From the IMG/VR virus record IMGVR_UViG_3300034062_000080, positions 1-20,197 of that record: 20,197 nt of DNA; one strand, given 5' to 3'. Both the position numbers and the translations under genes were made by a program. Shown piece by piece: positions 1 to 8,523 of the stretch (positions within the stretch are counted from its first letter, which is position 1; every line of letters starts with the position of its first letter). The notes beneath the pieces are model-generated. The model saw nothing but the letters and a program-made list of their open reading frames with translations, searched no databases and was not told the DNA's origin. This DNA is from a virus.

Positions 1-63
1 TACCGCAGGAGCCGATACCGTAATCGAGCCGGATGTATCGCCTGATAGAACTAAAGAAGCCAT
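1..63 (-). CDS. Virion/tail protein, N-terminal fragment cut by the window edge
   Basis: An ATG at 63-61 opens a frame that stays open for 21 codons to the window edge, beginning MASLVLSGDTSGSI. An AAGGA Shine-Dalgarno sits eight bases upstream, just beyond the stop of the preceding fibre gene, so this is a real gene start. Similar short Ser/Thr/Gly/Val-rich N-termini are common in phage tail-fibre and neck-fibre proteins. Its place directly after a tail-fibre gene suggests another fibre or fibre-associated protein. Function cannot be assigned from 21 residues. Confidence 0.7.
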   Translation of the reverse strand, partial: MASLVLSGDTSGSITVSAPAV

Positions 64-75
64 GATTTGATCCTT

Positions 76-711
76 TTACACGATTATCCAACGCGAACCA
101 GTAGGAACAGTCACAGTTGCACTAGAGGCAATAGTTATATCCCCTGCTGAAATAGCGTTCTTATTTGTCGTAATTGTATAACTTGTATTAACAGTATTGC
201 CATTTTCTTGGAATACTTCGTCAGTTCCACCACCTGTAGCACCGCCACCAATACCACCCCATGCAGTCGTATAGCCCTCAAATCGACCCGCATCGGTGTT
301 ATAACGAATCTGACCAGCAACAGCCGTAGGACGTTGAGCATCCGTTCCTGAAGGCAATTTAATAGCCCCTGTACTACTTACCGTTAGTGCAGAAGGAGCA
401 ACAATCGTAGCCGCATTTAGCGTCAGACTATTAGTTGTCGATGCGCCAATAGTTACGTTATTGTTAAATGTAGCAACATTGGCAACATACATCGTACTGC
501 TGAACGTAGCTGCTCCAGTAGCGGTAAATGCACCTCCGACAACGAAGTAATCTCCGTCTGTTCCGGCTTGCATATCCTTGATCTGCGCCATGATTTCACG
601 CATGGCATTGTTTACCCCACTAGGAGCCATGCCTTCAGCAATGTTGATACCACCCACATCGCTATTGTTTGCAGCCGTAGAACTCCACTCACTAACTTTA
701 TCTTTTGACAT
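76..711 (-). CDS. Tail fibre protein
   Basis: A 211-aa protein with a typical phage fibre layout. Residues 1-45 (VSEWSSTAANNSDVGG, then APSGVNNAMREIMAQIKD) match the N-terminal attachment segment common to many podovirus and siphovirus fibres. Residues 60-115 are low-complexity Ala/Thr/Val/Asn, as expected of a beta-structured shaft. Residues about 118-155 carry the GQIRYNTDAGRFEG motif frequent near fibre C-termini. The last residues (TVTVPTGSRWIIV) almost match the end of the virion protein at 9774-10274. The start has an AGGGA site that overlaps the end of the preceding ejection-protein gene. It is likely a receptor-binding or connector fibre; it is short for a complete receptor-binding protein, so further fibre parts may lie beyond the left edge. 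Confidence 0.8.
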   Translation of the reverse strand: MSKDKVSEWSSTAANNSDVGGINIAEGMAPSGVNNAMREIMAQIKDMQAGTDGDYFVVGGAFTATGAATFSSTMYVANVATFNNNVTIGASTTNSLTLNAATIVAPSALTVSSTGAIKLPSGTDAQRPTAVAGQIRYNTDAGRFEGYTTAWGGIGGGATGGGTDEVFQENGNTVNTSYTITTNKNAISAGDITIASSATVTVPTGSRWIIV

Positions 712-713
712 GA

Positions 714-2759
714 TTAATCCCTGCTTTCTAGTATTCCGTAATCAGCTAACAACTGAGCAGTACCAGCCCATCTCTTAGCAGAAGTAGGAGACATCTGACG
801 CAATTCTTTAAGCCTGTTGATACCGTCTGGACTTGTGATTATGTTAGCAATATTTCCGGCATTAGCGGCAGCATCTCGCCTAATTGCCCAGTCAGAAATC
901 ATCTTGCCCCAATTCAACGGCTGTAACGCAACGCCAGCAGTTCTAGCAATGCCAGTCGTTACGCCAGTAACCGGAGGATTCTTGAACAGTTCCTCGTTAA
1001 TCAACTGGTTAAACGCTGTGTCAGAGCCTAGCTTCTTAGCCCTACCAGCAGCCTCTAGGACTTCTGCCAAATCACGCAATGCCTTGAACTGATCCGGTGA
1101 CAAAGCTGCTTGCATAGCCTTCATCTGCTTCGGATCACCAATGATAATGTTTTGCCAAGTATTGCCAGTATCTAATTTAGCTCCCTGCTGAGTCTTTGCA
1201 GGTTTCTTGGCAAGTGTCCATTGCTCCTCTAGGAAAGCCCTAGTAACTGCGTTCCATGCTTCCTCACCACCACCAGCAATAATCTGCTTCTTAGCGTACT
1301 GGATAGTTCCCGGACTAGGATTAGCAAATATCCTGTTCGAAAAGTTCTTGATGTTGTCTGGTGACATCTGCATCAAGGAAACGCCCGTTATACGCTCGTT
1401 GAACTCATTGAGAGGCTGAGAAAAACGCTCAAATGCGCTATTTGCTTCAATGTAAGCAGGATTATCCTTGCCCATTTGGGTAAGCAAGTTTTCCTTAATG
1501 GCAGATAGTTTTGCCTGAACAGTCTTATCCAAAGAGCTAAACGCATCTTCTTTGAACATTGCATCAATCTCAAACTTAGAGTTTTGTAGATTTGGCAACC
1601 TATTCTCTGGCATTAATGTCTTTAGCTCATTGCCATCAACATCAATCTCTGGACGTTGTAGCAAGTCCTTAATCTTGCGTAGGTATCCAGCAGCACGACC
1701 GTTAGATGGCTGAGTCTTTAGCATATTGTCGATCTGGTTCAGCACAGGAGCAGTATCAACAGGCACAGAACGCTCAAACGCTGCCGTATAGATAGGTTCA
1801 GTAGCAGCCTCACGTTCAGAAATTAACTTACGTTTTTGCTCCTCTAACGCAGCAACGCCCCTGTTACCAGCAACAGCAGCATCCTCAACCTGAGATAGAG
1901 TTCCTAAGTAATCATCTACGGCACTCTGTACCTTAGCTTCTCTTTCCTTATAGAACTTCTGCATCTTTACAGAAGTATCTGGCACATTACCGATGACCTT
2001 CTGCTGACCTAGCAATGACGATAGACCCGTTAACTCGCCAGGAGTTAATGGAATGTTGTATTTACCAGCCTTAGACCGCAAGGATTGAACAACGCTTGGA
2101 TTAACCTGAGAAATATCTCTAGCTGTTCTACGCTCTACAAATCCTTTACGAATAGCAGGAGCCAACTCAGCACCACCAGACAATAGACCAGCAATAATCG
2201 GCTGAGATACGTCAAATTCCTGACCCGCTAGACGTTCAGCAATCTTCTGACGAATGATGTTAGTACCAGCCGCTACACTACCAACCGTTGTAGCAGCAGC
2301 AGCAGTACCAACAGGGCTAGAAATAGCTACCGGAGCCATAGCCACACCAGCAGCTACGTCTGGAGCCATCTCCAATACATCCGGTGTGTAGTAAGCAATG
2401 TTAGGCAATACGCCAGAGACTTCCTTGTAGAACTTGCCATCATCAGCCTGATACGCAATATCACCACCAATGACCTGATAACGGTTCTCTGGAATACCTC
2501 GACGTTGGGCAAAGAATCGAATAGCAGCCTGTTTATCAGTAGGCACACCAGCCATAAACGATGTCAAAGCACCAGCACCCATAGAAGGCTCTGAAATAGC
2601 TACAGGAGGCTTCTCTATCGGTGGGAATTGACCACTACCAACCTGTCTGCCAGACGTAGCTCGATTAACCATGCGACTTGCAAAGTCAACCTCATCAACG
2701 GCTTGACTAGGCTGTTTACTACCAGAAACTAACCTACTTGCAAAATCAACTTCAGCCAT
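714..2759 (-). CDS. Large internal virion (DNA ejection) protein
   Basis: A 681-aa protein, the last of four large or medium genes between the tail nozzle and the fibres, which is where podoviruses encode ejection proteins. The N-terminus holds a duplicated motif, EVDFASRLV at residues 3-11 and EVDFASRMV at 23-31. An Ala/Val/Gly-rich hydrophobic stretch lies around residues 134-165. A segment IPLTPGELTGLSSLLGQQ near residues 235-252, of a kind seen in large phage internal proteins, is followed by long amphipathic helices. I see no lysozyme, transglycosylase or peptidase motif. The start has an AAGGTG site four bases before the ATG. Assignment rests on position, size and composition, not on a recognised catalytic domain. 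Confidence 0.65.
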   Translation of the reverse strand: MAEVDFASRLVSGSKQPSQAVDEVDFASRMVNRATSGRQVGSGQFPPIEKPPVAISEPSMGAGALTSFMAGVPTDKQAAIRFFAQRRGIPENRYQVIGGDIAYQADDGKFYKEVSGVLPNIAYYTPDVLEMAPDVAAGVAMAPVAISSPVGTAAAATTVGSVAAGTNIIRQKIAERLAGQEFDVSQPIIAGLLSGGAELAPAIRKGFVERRTARDISQVNPSVVQSLRSKAGKYNIPLTPGELTGLSSLLGQQKVIGNVPDTSVKMQKFYKEREAKVQSAVDDYLGTLSQVEDAAVAGNRGVAALEEQKRKLISEREAATEPIYTAAFERSVPVDTAPVLNQIDNMLKTQPSNGRAAGYLRKIKDLLQRPEIDVDGNELKTLMPENRLPNLQNSKFEIDAMFKEDAFSSLDKTVQAKLSAIKENLLTQMGKDNPAYIEANSAFERFSQPLNEFNERITGVSLMQMSPDNIKNFSNRIFANPSPGTIQYAKKQIIAGGGEEAWNAVTRAFLEEQWTLAKKPAKTQQGAKLDTGNTWQNIIIGDPKQMKAMQAALSPDQFKALRDLAEVLEAAGRAKKLGSDTAFNQLINEELFKNPPVTGVTTGIARTAGVALQPLNWGKMISDWAIRRDAAANAGNIANIITSPDGINRLKELRQMSPTSAKRWAGTAQLLADYGILESRD

Positions 2760-2767
2760 GATGCACC

Positions 2768-4594
2768 TTAAAATGCTATGCCAAATTCAGCAGCTAATTG
2801 ACGGTCAATGGTCTGTAAATCAGCAGGTTTCTTTAAGTCAAGTTTGTACTGCTCTGCGATTTCTTTACCACGCTTATTGATAATTGAAGGCATACTATCA
2901 AGCGGAGTGCTTTCCCAATTCAATCCTTTTTTAAGCGCATAATTCTTACGAGCAAGAGCATATTTAGTCTGCTTAACTGCGTTATTCAGTTTTGCCTCAA
3001 ACTCGGTAGGACTATCACCGCCAAATATGTCTGCGCCAGCATTAGGCAATGAAGCAATGATTCGATCTGCTTCCTGAACACCCATAGCAGCACCAGTCAG
3101 GTCTTTAATGGTCTGGTTAAGGTTTTGCAATGAGTTTTGCTTGTACTGAGAATATTCAGTTAATTGACGCTTTTCAGACTCTGGTAATCCACCAAATTTA
3201 TCTCTAAGCGTATTCCATGCTTGACCAGTCCTAAACTTAATGTTTTGATACTCAGGCTTGTAAGAAAACTGAATATTGTTCAGTCGAGTAATAGCAGCAG
3301 CATCAGCCAAAACGCCTTTTTCAACATCGCCAGCAGTAGTTTTGCTTATTGCACCTGTATACACATTGACAGATGGCGCACCTGATTTTTTAGCAGCCTG
3401 AAGCGCAGGATTCAACTGACCCAAAATATTTGAGTTTGAACCCAAGATTCTTTCAACTTCGCTAACAATTTGAGTGTTATCCATAGCACCTGCTCTAGCT
3501 ATAAGAGCATCTGCTTGATTCCTTAGCGTAGGATGAACACCAGCAAGTTGATTAGTTAAACCAGCAAGAAGTGTTTGTCTTTGATCTTCTTTAGAAATAC
3601 CAGTATTAGGCACTAGAGTAGGAATACCGTCTTTAATAGCCCACTTACCAAGTTTAGGATCAAGACCAATATCAACAGCTTCGTTTGGCTTCAACAAACG
3701 ATTACCGCTAACGTCAGCAATCAAGCCTCTTGTCGTAGAGAAAGCCTTGCCATCTCTAAAGAAAACCTGTTCTTTAGGATCAAGCCTATCTGCTTGACCT
3801 ATCAAAATGTCAGCAGCAGCTTTATCACCTTGCATTGCAGCAGTAACAGCTACCCCTCTTAAACGAGCAGCCTCAGCCTTATTTTCTGGACTAACACCAG
3901 CAAAAAACGGAACATTTCCAGCTACATTAAGAGTAGCAGCACTAGGCGTAGGTACTGGAGCAGGAGCAGGTGGCGCTTGAACAGGTGCTGGTTGAGCAGG
4001 TGGAGCAGTTCCAACGCTACCGTAACCGCCACCCAAAAATCCACCACCATCAGAAGCTATTAGACCAGCAACAGGTTCAGGTGCGGCTTCAACGACAGGA
4101 GCAGCAGCACTAGGAGCAACACTAGGCGCAGGACTAGGAGCAGGACTAGTAGCAGGACTAGTAGCAGTCGGAGTTAGACCGTACATCTTTGCTCGTTCAC
4201 GAATAGAAACCTGACGTACAAACTCATCCGGACTGACATCAGCAAGATAAGCCAAGTCTGGATTAGCCTTTCTCATCGCAGCCAAACCAGTTAGCTGACG
4301 CTGTGATTGAGCCAACTTCATTGCATTGCTGACCTGATTCAGACCTGATTCGTAAGTCTGACCAGCAGCCCCATAACCAGCAGCCAATGAAGTCAAAATA
4401 TTTTGCAATGGAGAACGACGATAGCCTTGTGGACTCATACCCTGAGACAAAGCACTAAGTGAACCTAGCAACCCACCAATATTTGCTCTGCTTTCTAAAG
4501 CAGAACTTTGCTCTGGACTCAAAAGCCCACGATAAACCTCTGGAGTCGTTCCAAAGACTTTAGGTAACTTAGAGAGAATATCTTCAATAGCCAT
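2768..4594 (-). CDS. Internal virion protein with Pro/Ala-rich linker
   Basis: A 608-aa protein of the putative ejection cluster. Residues 1-140 are helical, with a small Gly/Ala-rich part near 68-80. Residues about 141-226 form a long Pro/Ala/Ser/Gly-rich linker with repeated SPAPSPAPS-type units, interrupted by a glycine patch (DGGGFLGGGYG). Residues 227-608 are again largely alpha-helical and charged. A two-domain protein joined by a flexible linker suits a protein packed in the capsid and threaded out through the tail. No enzyme motif is recognised. The start is supported by AAGGTG four bases upstream of the ATG; the next gene follows after eight bases. Confidence 0.6.
   Translation of the reverse strand: MAIEDILSKLPKVFGTTPEVYRGLLSPEQSSALESRANIGGLLGSLSALSQGMSPQGYRRSPLQNILTSLAAGYGAAGQTYESGLNQVSNAMKLAQSQRQLTGLAAMRKANPDLAYLADVSPDEFVRQVSIRERAKMYGLTPTATSPATSPAPSPAPSVAPSAAAPVVEAAPEPVAGLIASDGGGFLGGGYGSVGTAPPAQPAPVQAPPAPAPVPTPSAATLNVAGNVPFFAGVSPENKAEAARLRGVAVTAAMQGDKAAADILIGQADRLDPKEQVFFRDGKAFSTTRGLIADVSGNRLLKPNEAVDIGLDPKLGKWAIKDGIPTLVPNTGISKEDQRQTLLAGLTNQLAGVHPTLRNQADALIARAGAMDNTQIVSEVERILGSNSNILGQLNPALQAAKKSGAPSVNVYTGAISKTTAGDVEKGVLADAAAITRLNNIQFSYKPEYQNIKFRTGQAWNTLRDKFGGLPESEKRQLTEYSQYKQNSLQNLNQTIKDLTGAAMGVQEADRIIASLPNAGADIFGGDSPTEFEAKLNNAVKQTKYALARKNYALKKGLNWESTPLDSMPSIINKRGKEIAEQYKLDLKKPADLQTIDRQLAAEFGIAF
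3917..4174 (-). repeat. Pro/Ala/Ser low-complexity coding tract
   Basis: This encodes residues about 141-226 of the 608-aa internal virion protein. On the + strand, short imperfect direct repeats built on gcaggactagtagcaggact occur at about 4120-4160. They encode (S)PAPSPA units, and a second Pro/Ala-rich block lies at about 3940-4010. The repeats are in frame and likely change length by slippage. Confidence 0.7.
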
Positions 4595-4602
4595 ACGTCA
4601 CC

Positions 4603-5205
4603 TTAGATGAGACTGATCTGTGGTTGCTGGAGCATAGCCGTTTGCTGTTGTTCCATAGGAATCGGATTACCTCTCATTAATCCCGGCTGCATAGATGCTG
4701 CCATAGGCTGAGGCTCGTTTAGACTCTGGAACGCACTAGAGCCTACCTGACCGACCATCGGGTTATCTCGATTAAACTGACCTACAGCCCGCAAACGATC
4801 CATCATCGTCACATCAGCAGTAGTCGATGGAATAAGTCCTGTGCTTGCGTTAGTTGAAACAATTCCCGGCATCGTTGGGTTAGCAAATGGCAATGTATTA
4901 GCTACTTGCATTGACATTCCCGGCATCGTCGGATTTGCAAATGGAGCAGCAGAACTAAATGCAGCATTAGTAGACGCTAATGGCGCAGCAGCTAATTGCG
5001 TTCCTTTAGTAGCACCAGTTACCGCTAGAGGAACACCACCAGCCGTAGTACCAGCAGCCGTAGCAGCCACATTACCAGCACCCATCGCAGCACCACCAAA
5101 GCCACCTAACGCACCACCTAACAACGCACCCTGTAGAGGCTTCTTAGGATTAGTGACAGCACCTACGCCAGCACCAATCATTGCCATAGTTAGCGGATCG
5201 CCCAT
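4603..5205 (-). CDS. Gly/Ala-rich putative internal virion protein
   Basis: A 200-aa protein with a glycine-zipper-like N-terminus (residues 10-60: GAGVGAVTNP, GALLGGALGGFGGAAMGAG), of the type that can insert into or cross membranes. The rest is low complexity, with two exact copies of PFANPTMPG at residues 88-96 and 106-114 and a Gln/Met/Pro-rich C-terminus. The ATG overlaps the stop of the upstream gene (TAATG), so translation is probably coupled. The glycine zipper and the location between other ejection-type genes suggest a small ejection protein that acts in the cell envelope. This is inference; no family was recognised with certainty. Confidence 0.55.
   Translation of the reverse strand: MGDPLTMAMIGAGVGAVTNPKKPLQGALLGGALGGFGGAAMGAGNVAATAAGTTAGGVPLAVTGATKGTQLAAAPLASTNAAFSSAAPFANPTMPGMSMQVANTLPFANPTMPGIVSTNASTGLIPSTTADVTMMDRLRAVGQFNRDNPMVGQVGSSAFQSLNEPQPMAASMQPGLMRGNPIPMEQQQTAMLQQPQISLI
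4864..4944 (-). repeat. Duplicated PFANPTMPG coding repeat
   Basis: Two 27-base units at 4918-4944 and 4864-4890, starting 54 bases apart, encode identical PFANPTMPG peptides. Their DNA differs at several synonymous positions, so the duplication is not recent and the peptide seems to be under selection. Confidence 0.8.
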
Positions 5206-5909
5206 TATTTACCTCCCTGCGGAGTAGAAGTCGTAGTCGTTTCCAATGGCGCACCATAGAACACATTAGCTGCACGTTGCAATCTTTGCATCGGAATGTC
5301 CTGAGCAGCCAATCGACCCTGAATAGCCTGTTGCTCGTAACCCTCACGACCTTGACCAACTTGCAACAATCTCTGAATGTCAGCATAGTCAGCAGCAGCC
5401 ATCTGTGGAGCAGCCTGAGCAGCAGCAACTTGTCTAGCTCTCTCAGCCTCAGCACTCGAATACGCTAGTTGACCACCCTGCTCCGCTAATGCACGAGCAA
5501 AGATGTCTTGAGAAGTTCCAGCCTGTTGACCCATTGCAGCCGATCCATAACGACCAGCAGACGAAGCCTTAGACTGTAGATTCTGAATGTTCCGTGTGTA
5601 CTGTTCACCCGCTAGACGGTTAGCCTGTTCCAAAGCCCCACCTAGAAACGGATTAACGCCACGACCTTCAATCGTAGCAAGCTGTTCAGCCTGAGCAGAC
5701 CGCAGTAGTGGAGAACCACCGATAGCCCGTTCCTGAGCCATCTGGAGAGCTTGCTGAGTCGCTGCTGATGGAGATACTGCCAAGGTCTCAGGAGCCTCTG
5801 GCATACCCTTATAGAGCCTCTGAGCCTCACCTAAGCTATACGTTATGTACGGCTTAAAGTCCGGGCTGATCTCTGTTTTACTCTCTTGAGTACCGCCGCC
5901 ACCACCCAT
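5205..5909 (-). CDS. Putative internal virion protein (MGGGGG start)
   Basis: A 234-aa protein. I place the start at the ATG at 5909-5907 (MGGGGGTQESK), because GAGGTG lies just upstream and the ATG begins two bases after the preceding stop. A longer reading frame to 5975 would overlap the upstream gene by 65 bases. After the glycine-rich start come residues with a PDFKPYITYSLGEAQRLY segment, then Ala/Gln/Glu-rich helices (SAEAERARQVAAAQAAPQMAAADYADIQ). Proteins with MGGGGG starts followed by Gln/Ala-rich helices recur in podovirus ejection modules. It is likely a structural internal virion protein; no catalytic motif is visible. Confidence 0.65.
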   Translation of the reverse strand: MGGGGGTQESKTEISPDFKPYITYSLGEAQRLYKGMPEAPETLAVSPSAATQQALQMAQERAIGGSPLLRSAQAEQLATIEGRGVNPFLGGALEQANRLAGEQYTRNIQNLQSKASSAGRYGSAAMGQQAGTSQDIFARALAEQGGQLAYSSAEAERARQVAAAQAAPQMAAADYADIQRLLQVGQGREGYEQQAIQGRLAAQDIPMQRLQRAANVFYGAPLETTTTSTPQGGK

Positions 5910-5910
5910 A

Positions 5911-6315
5911 TCACACCTCGCAAATCCATCGTCTAGGACGGAAACCGTATGCTCTCGCCCTTCGCTGCCATCCATGCCTATGACTAGAAAAACTCAGGTA
6001 TTTCACCCCTGCTTGACGAGCCATGTCTTTTATGTATTTTAACCCTGAATCTACCAGTTGATAATCATTTTCTAACGTCCAAGCAGCCCATACATGACAC
6101 TCATCACCCATCGGTTGCAAGATAAAGAATCCCGCGAAATGCTGATCTTTTAAGACCACCCATAGCATAGCTTTCTGGTTAAAACAGTCCGTGTAAACGT
6201 CCTCAACAATCCAGTTCTCAGGACTCCGAGTCTTTACCTTCTCTAGTCCGGGTTTAATAGTTCCCCACCAGTTCCTTAGTTGATCGACTGGTATGTATCG
6301 GAACTCAACCGACAA
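5911..6315 (-). CDS. Small GNAT-like protein in the internal virion cluster
   Basis: About 134 aa from a proposed TTG start at 6315 (SVEFRYIPVDQLRNWW), which overlaps the upstream gene by 11 bases. The frame continues to an ATG at 6396, but that would overlap by 92 bases and encode residues unlike a normal N-terminus. The sequence looks like a GNAT acyltransferase fold: beta strands in MLWVVLKDQHFAGFFILQ, a long helix in LVDSGLKYIKDMARQAG, a strand in VKYLSFSSH, and a terminal ARAYGFRPRRW. A clear acetyl-CoA-binding R/Q-x-x-G-x-G/A loop is not seen, so activity is uncertain. Several podoviruses carry a small GNAT-fold protein at this place; T7 gp13 is a positional parallel. Start choice is moderate confidence. 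Confidence 0.6.
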   Translation of the reverse strand: MSVEFRYIPVDQLRNWWGTIKPGLEKVKTRSPENWIVEDVYTDCFNQKAMLWVVLKDQHFAGFFILQPMGDECHVWAAWTLENDYQLVDSGLKYIKDMARQAGVKYLSFSSHRHGWQRRARAYGFRPRRWICEV

Positions 6316-7099
6316 CGATATATCCGTAAGTTTTGTCTGCTGTAGCATTTGCCCAATGTGTAATAGTTGCTTGACCTTGTTGTTGTGTAGAAACATACAG
6401 GTTCGTCGTTGCTGATGGTGCTACATAGTTCAACGTAACAATAGCACTAGGAATAGCCGGTCTAGTCGGACTCGTACTCGTAGGATACTGCTCAATAGAC
6501 ACGCCTACATCAGTTACTCGCCACATTATTTCAGCATAGTCTCCAGCGTTCATTTCCATAAAGAAATTCATCGCAGCAATTAAGTGACTAGGATCACCTG
6601 TGCTTTTTCTCGCTGGCAATGAAAACCGGCTGTTAGACCCATCTATGTTCGTTCCGTTCTTTCTAAACCAAATATCTACATCCTGAGCATCGTTAGTAGT
6701 GTTTTTGAACTGAATAGAAAACTGAATGTTATAAACTCCATAATTCCTGACATTAAGACGAGAACTATTAGAAAGATAAACTCCATTGCTATAGTCTGTC
6801 GTATCAAACGTAACAGCATAGGCAGTTGTCGTATTAGCAGCGGTTTGGTCTGTGGTGTCCTGAAACGCTCCGTAAGGCGCTGAATCAGCTTCAGCAGCCG
6901 CAGATAAGGGTACGAAGAAAATAAGGCTGTCAAAGCCTATACGGTCATCGTAAAGGGTAGTGCTAGTAGCGTTCCCTGTAGCTAATGTAATCTCTCCGGT
7001 GTTATTCGTTTTGCCATTCATAGCACCACGAACAACCTCAGCAACCTGCCTCTGGTCTCCACCAAATACAGGTAACGTCTGGAATTGAATACGTCTCAT
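6305..7099 (-). CDS. Virion protein with C1q/TNF-like jelly-roll domain
   Basis: A 264-aa protein. Residues 1-75 form an N-terminal anchor (RRIQFQTLPVFGGDQRQVAEVV, a motif seen at the start of phage virion proteins). Residues about 78-210 read as a C1q/TNF-like jelly roll: GAFQDTTDQTA, YAVTFDTTDYSNGV, NVRNYGVYNIQFSIQF, VDIWFRKNGTNI, then AGDYAEIMWRV. Such domains are frequent in phage head or tail fibres that contact the host surface. A C-terminal tail of about 50 residues follows. The ATG overlaps the nozzle stop codon (ATGA), so the two are probably translated together. Exact location on the virion (head fibre or tail) is not determinable. Confidence 0.65.
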   Translation of the reverse strand: MRRIQFQTLPVFGGDQRQVAEVVRGAMNGKTNNTGEITLATGNATSTTLYDDRIGFDSLIFFVPLSAAAEADSAPYGAFQDTTDQTAANTTTAYAVTFDTTDYSNGVYLSNSSRLNVRNYGVYNIQFSIQFKNTTNDAQDVDIWFRKNGTNIDGSNSRFSLPARKSTGDPSHLIAAMNFFMEMNAGDYAEIMWRVTDVGVSIEQYPTSTSPTRPAIPSAIVTLNYVAPSATTNLYVSTQQQGQATITHWANATADKTYGYIVVG

Positions 7100-8523
7100 C
7101 GAGTACCCTGCTGCACGACTTCTACCTCAGTTCCAACCAATGTTTTCCAGTTAGTGCCAGTAGCAGTCACTTTAATACGGTGATATTCCCCATTAGACCG
7201 CAAAGAACACCGATTCTCAGCATCAGCAGCTACCGCATCACCAAAAAGTACTTGTTCTGACAATAAATCCCGACTCGCTACCGCTACAGACGCACTTCCA
7301 CCGTCTACAATCGGCTTTGCCAGCAAAACTGTAGACCTACCAACGTCAATATCACCAGAAACTACACTCGCAGTCTTTTTAGAGTTACCAAACGTGATAA
7401 TCCGCTGACCACTTACCCCTGCAAAGATCAAAATACCACCTGCCCATTGAGGATCGTCTAGCGAAACCACCAAAGCATCCAGATTTGCTGAGTAATTATC
7501 AAGATTCTCCAGCGTAACAGTCGCAGTCATCAGCGTATTGATAGCAGCAGCCGTAGTCTGGACGTAAGACCACTTCTGCAAGGGTATCGAATAGACCAAT
7601 AACTCAAATCCACCCGACTGTAGCGGATAACACCAGATAACTAGCTTCTTAATTGGTTCCACAGCAGAAGAAATCGCATACCTCATGTTGCTTCTCTGCA
7701 CTCTTTCAAAGAACCAACGGTTTACTTTCTCCTCGCCAATGTTAGTCATTGACTCGCCATTGGTCATGTAGAACCCATCATCCGCTAGGAAGTAGGTTAG
7801 CCCACCAAACTGAGCTACAGAACCCGGAGCTATACATCCCAAAGTCCTAGAAATGGCATCAAACTGGAAAAAGAACGGGCTACCAGCATAGGTCATGCGG
7901 TAAATCGCTCTCTCTAGGAAGATTAGACCGAATTCACCACCCGCTAGACCCGTAATATCCCCACCGTCAGGGATTACCTGAAAGTCAGATTGGCTAGCAG
8001 CACCCGGAGTCCAGTCCGTTTCATCGTTAATATCCGACCAGTAGACCGTACTCTCGTTTCCACCAGCAACATTAGCCGCTACAACGAAGTCTTTGACTAC
8101 CGTTACATACTTAGCCTGTGGAGCAGCAGCCGCTAAGTCACCGAAATAGGTGCTAACGCCTAACTCATAAGCCTGTAACTTATCTGCTCCGTTAGCAGCA
8201 ATCATCTTGTTACCGTACTGAGTAACATCCCAATACTCAATGGCTGCATAACCCGTAGTCGTTAGCGGATCAAGTGACGTATCACCCGCATCAAACTTGT
8301 ACAGGTTAGAAGCACTAGCCGCAAATACCGTAATTACGCTACCAAACCGACCAGCGAAACTCGTTAGCAACTCAGCACCAGCGGTATTCGAGTAATTAGC
8401 CTCACCCTGAAATGGCGCATAACCGTTAGTTACCGGATAACAGTTCACAGCATCCGTTACAGCCCCTGAAACTCCGGGCTGATCTGGCAACCACTCGCCA
8501 AACATAATCTTTGATTTAGCCAT
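7096..8523 (-). CDS. Tail nozzle / DNA stabilisation protein, P22 gp10-like
   Basis: A 475-aa protein, close to the length of P22 gp10. It is beta-rich, with the opening KIMFGEWLPDQPGVSGAVTDAVNCYP typical of this family, followed by propeller-like strands: FVVAANVAGG, VYWSDINDETDW, IFLERAIYRMTY, SPFFFQFDAISRTLGCIAPGS and GLTYFLADDGFYM. These phrases mark the beta-propeller nozzle proteins that close the portal channel below the adaptor in short-tailed phages and hold the packaged DNA. The ATG at 8523 overlaps the preceding TAA by one base (TAATG). The position between repeat-fibre and jelly-roll proteins fits a tail hub on which fibres assemble. Confidence 0.82.
   Translation of the reverse strand: MAKSKIMFGEWLPDQPGVSGAVTDAVNCYPVTNGYAPFQGEANYSNTAGAELLTSFAGRFGSVITVFAASASNLYKFDAGDTSLDPLTTTGYAAIEYWDVTQYGNKMIAANGADKLQAYELGVSTYFGDLAAAAPQAKYVTVVKDFVVAANVAGGNESTVYWSDINDETDWTPGAASQSDFQVIPDGGDITGLAGGEFGLIFLERAIYRMTYAGSPFFFQFDAISRTLGCIAPGSVAQFGGLTYFLADDGFYMTNGESMTNIGEEKVNRWFFERVQRSNMRYAISSAVEPIKKLVIWCYPLQSGGFELLVYSIPLQKWSYVQTTAAAINTLMTATVTLENLDNYSANLDALVVSLDDPQWAGGILIFAGVSGQRIITFGNSKKTASVVSGDIDVGRSTVLLAKPIVDGGSASVAVASRDLLSEQVLFGDAVAADAENRCSLRSNGEYHRIKVTATGTNWKTLVGTEVEVVQQGTR

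Noticed and set aside
4841-5227. Plus-strand frame of 128 codons rich in Ala/Pro/Val
   Set aside because: It is the antisense of the Gly/Ala-rich 200-aa gene, whose composition keeps the opposite strand open. There is no operon context on the plus strand.
5910-5975. Longer N-terminus for the 234-aa internal virion protein
   Set aside because: It would read 65 bases of the GNAT-like gene in another frame. The ATG at 5909 has GAGGTG upstream and starts MGGGGG, as in related proteins.
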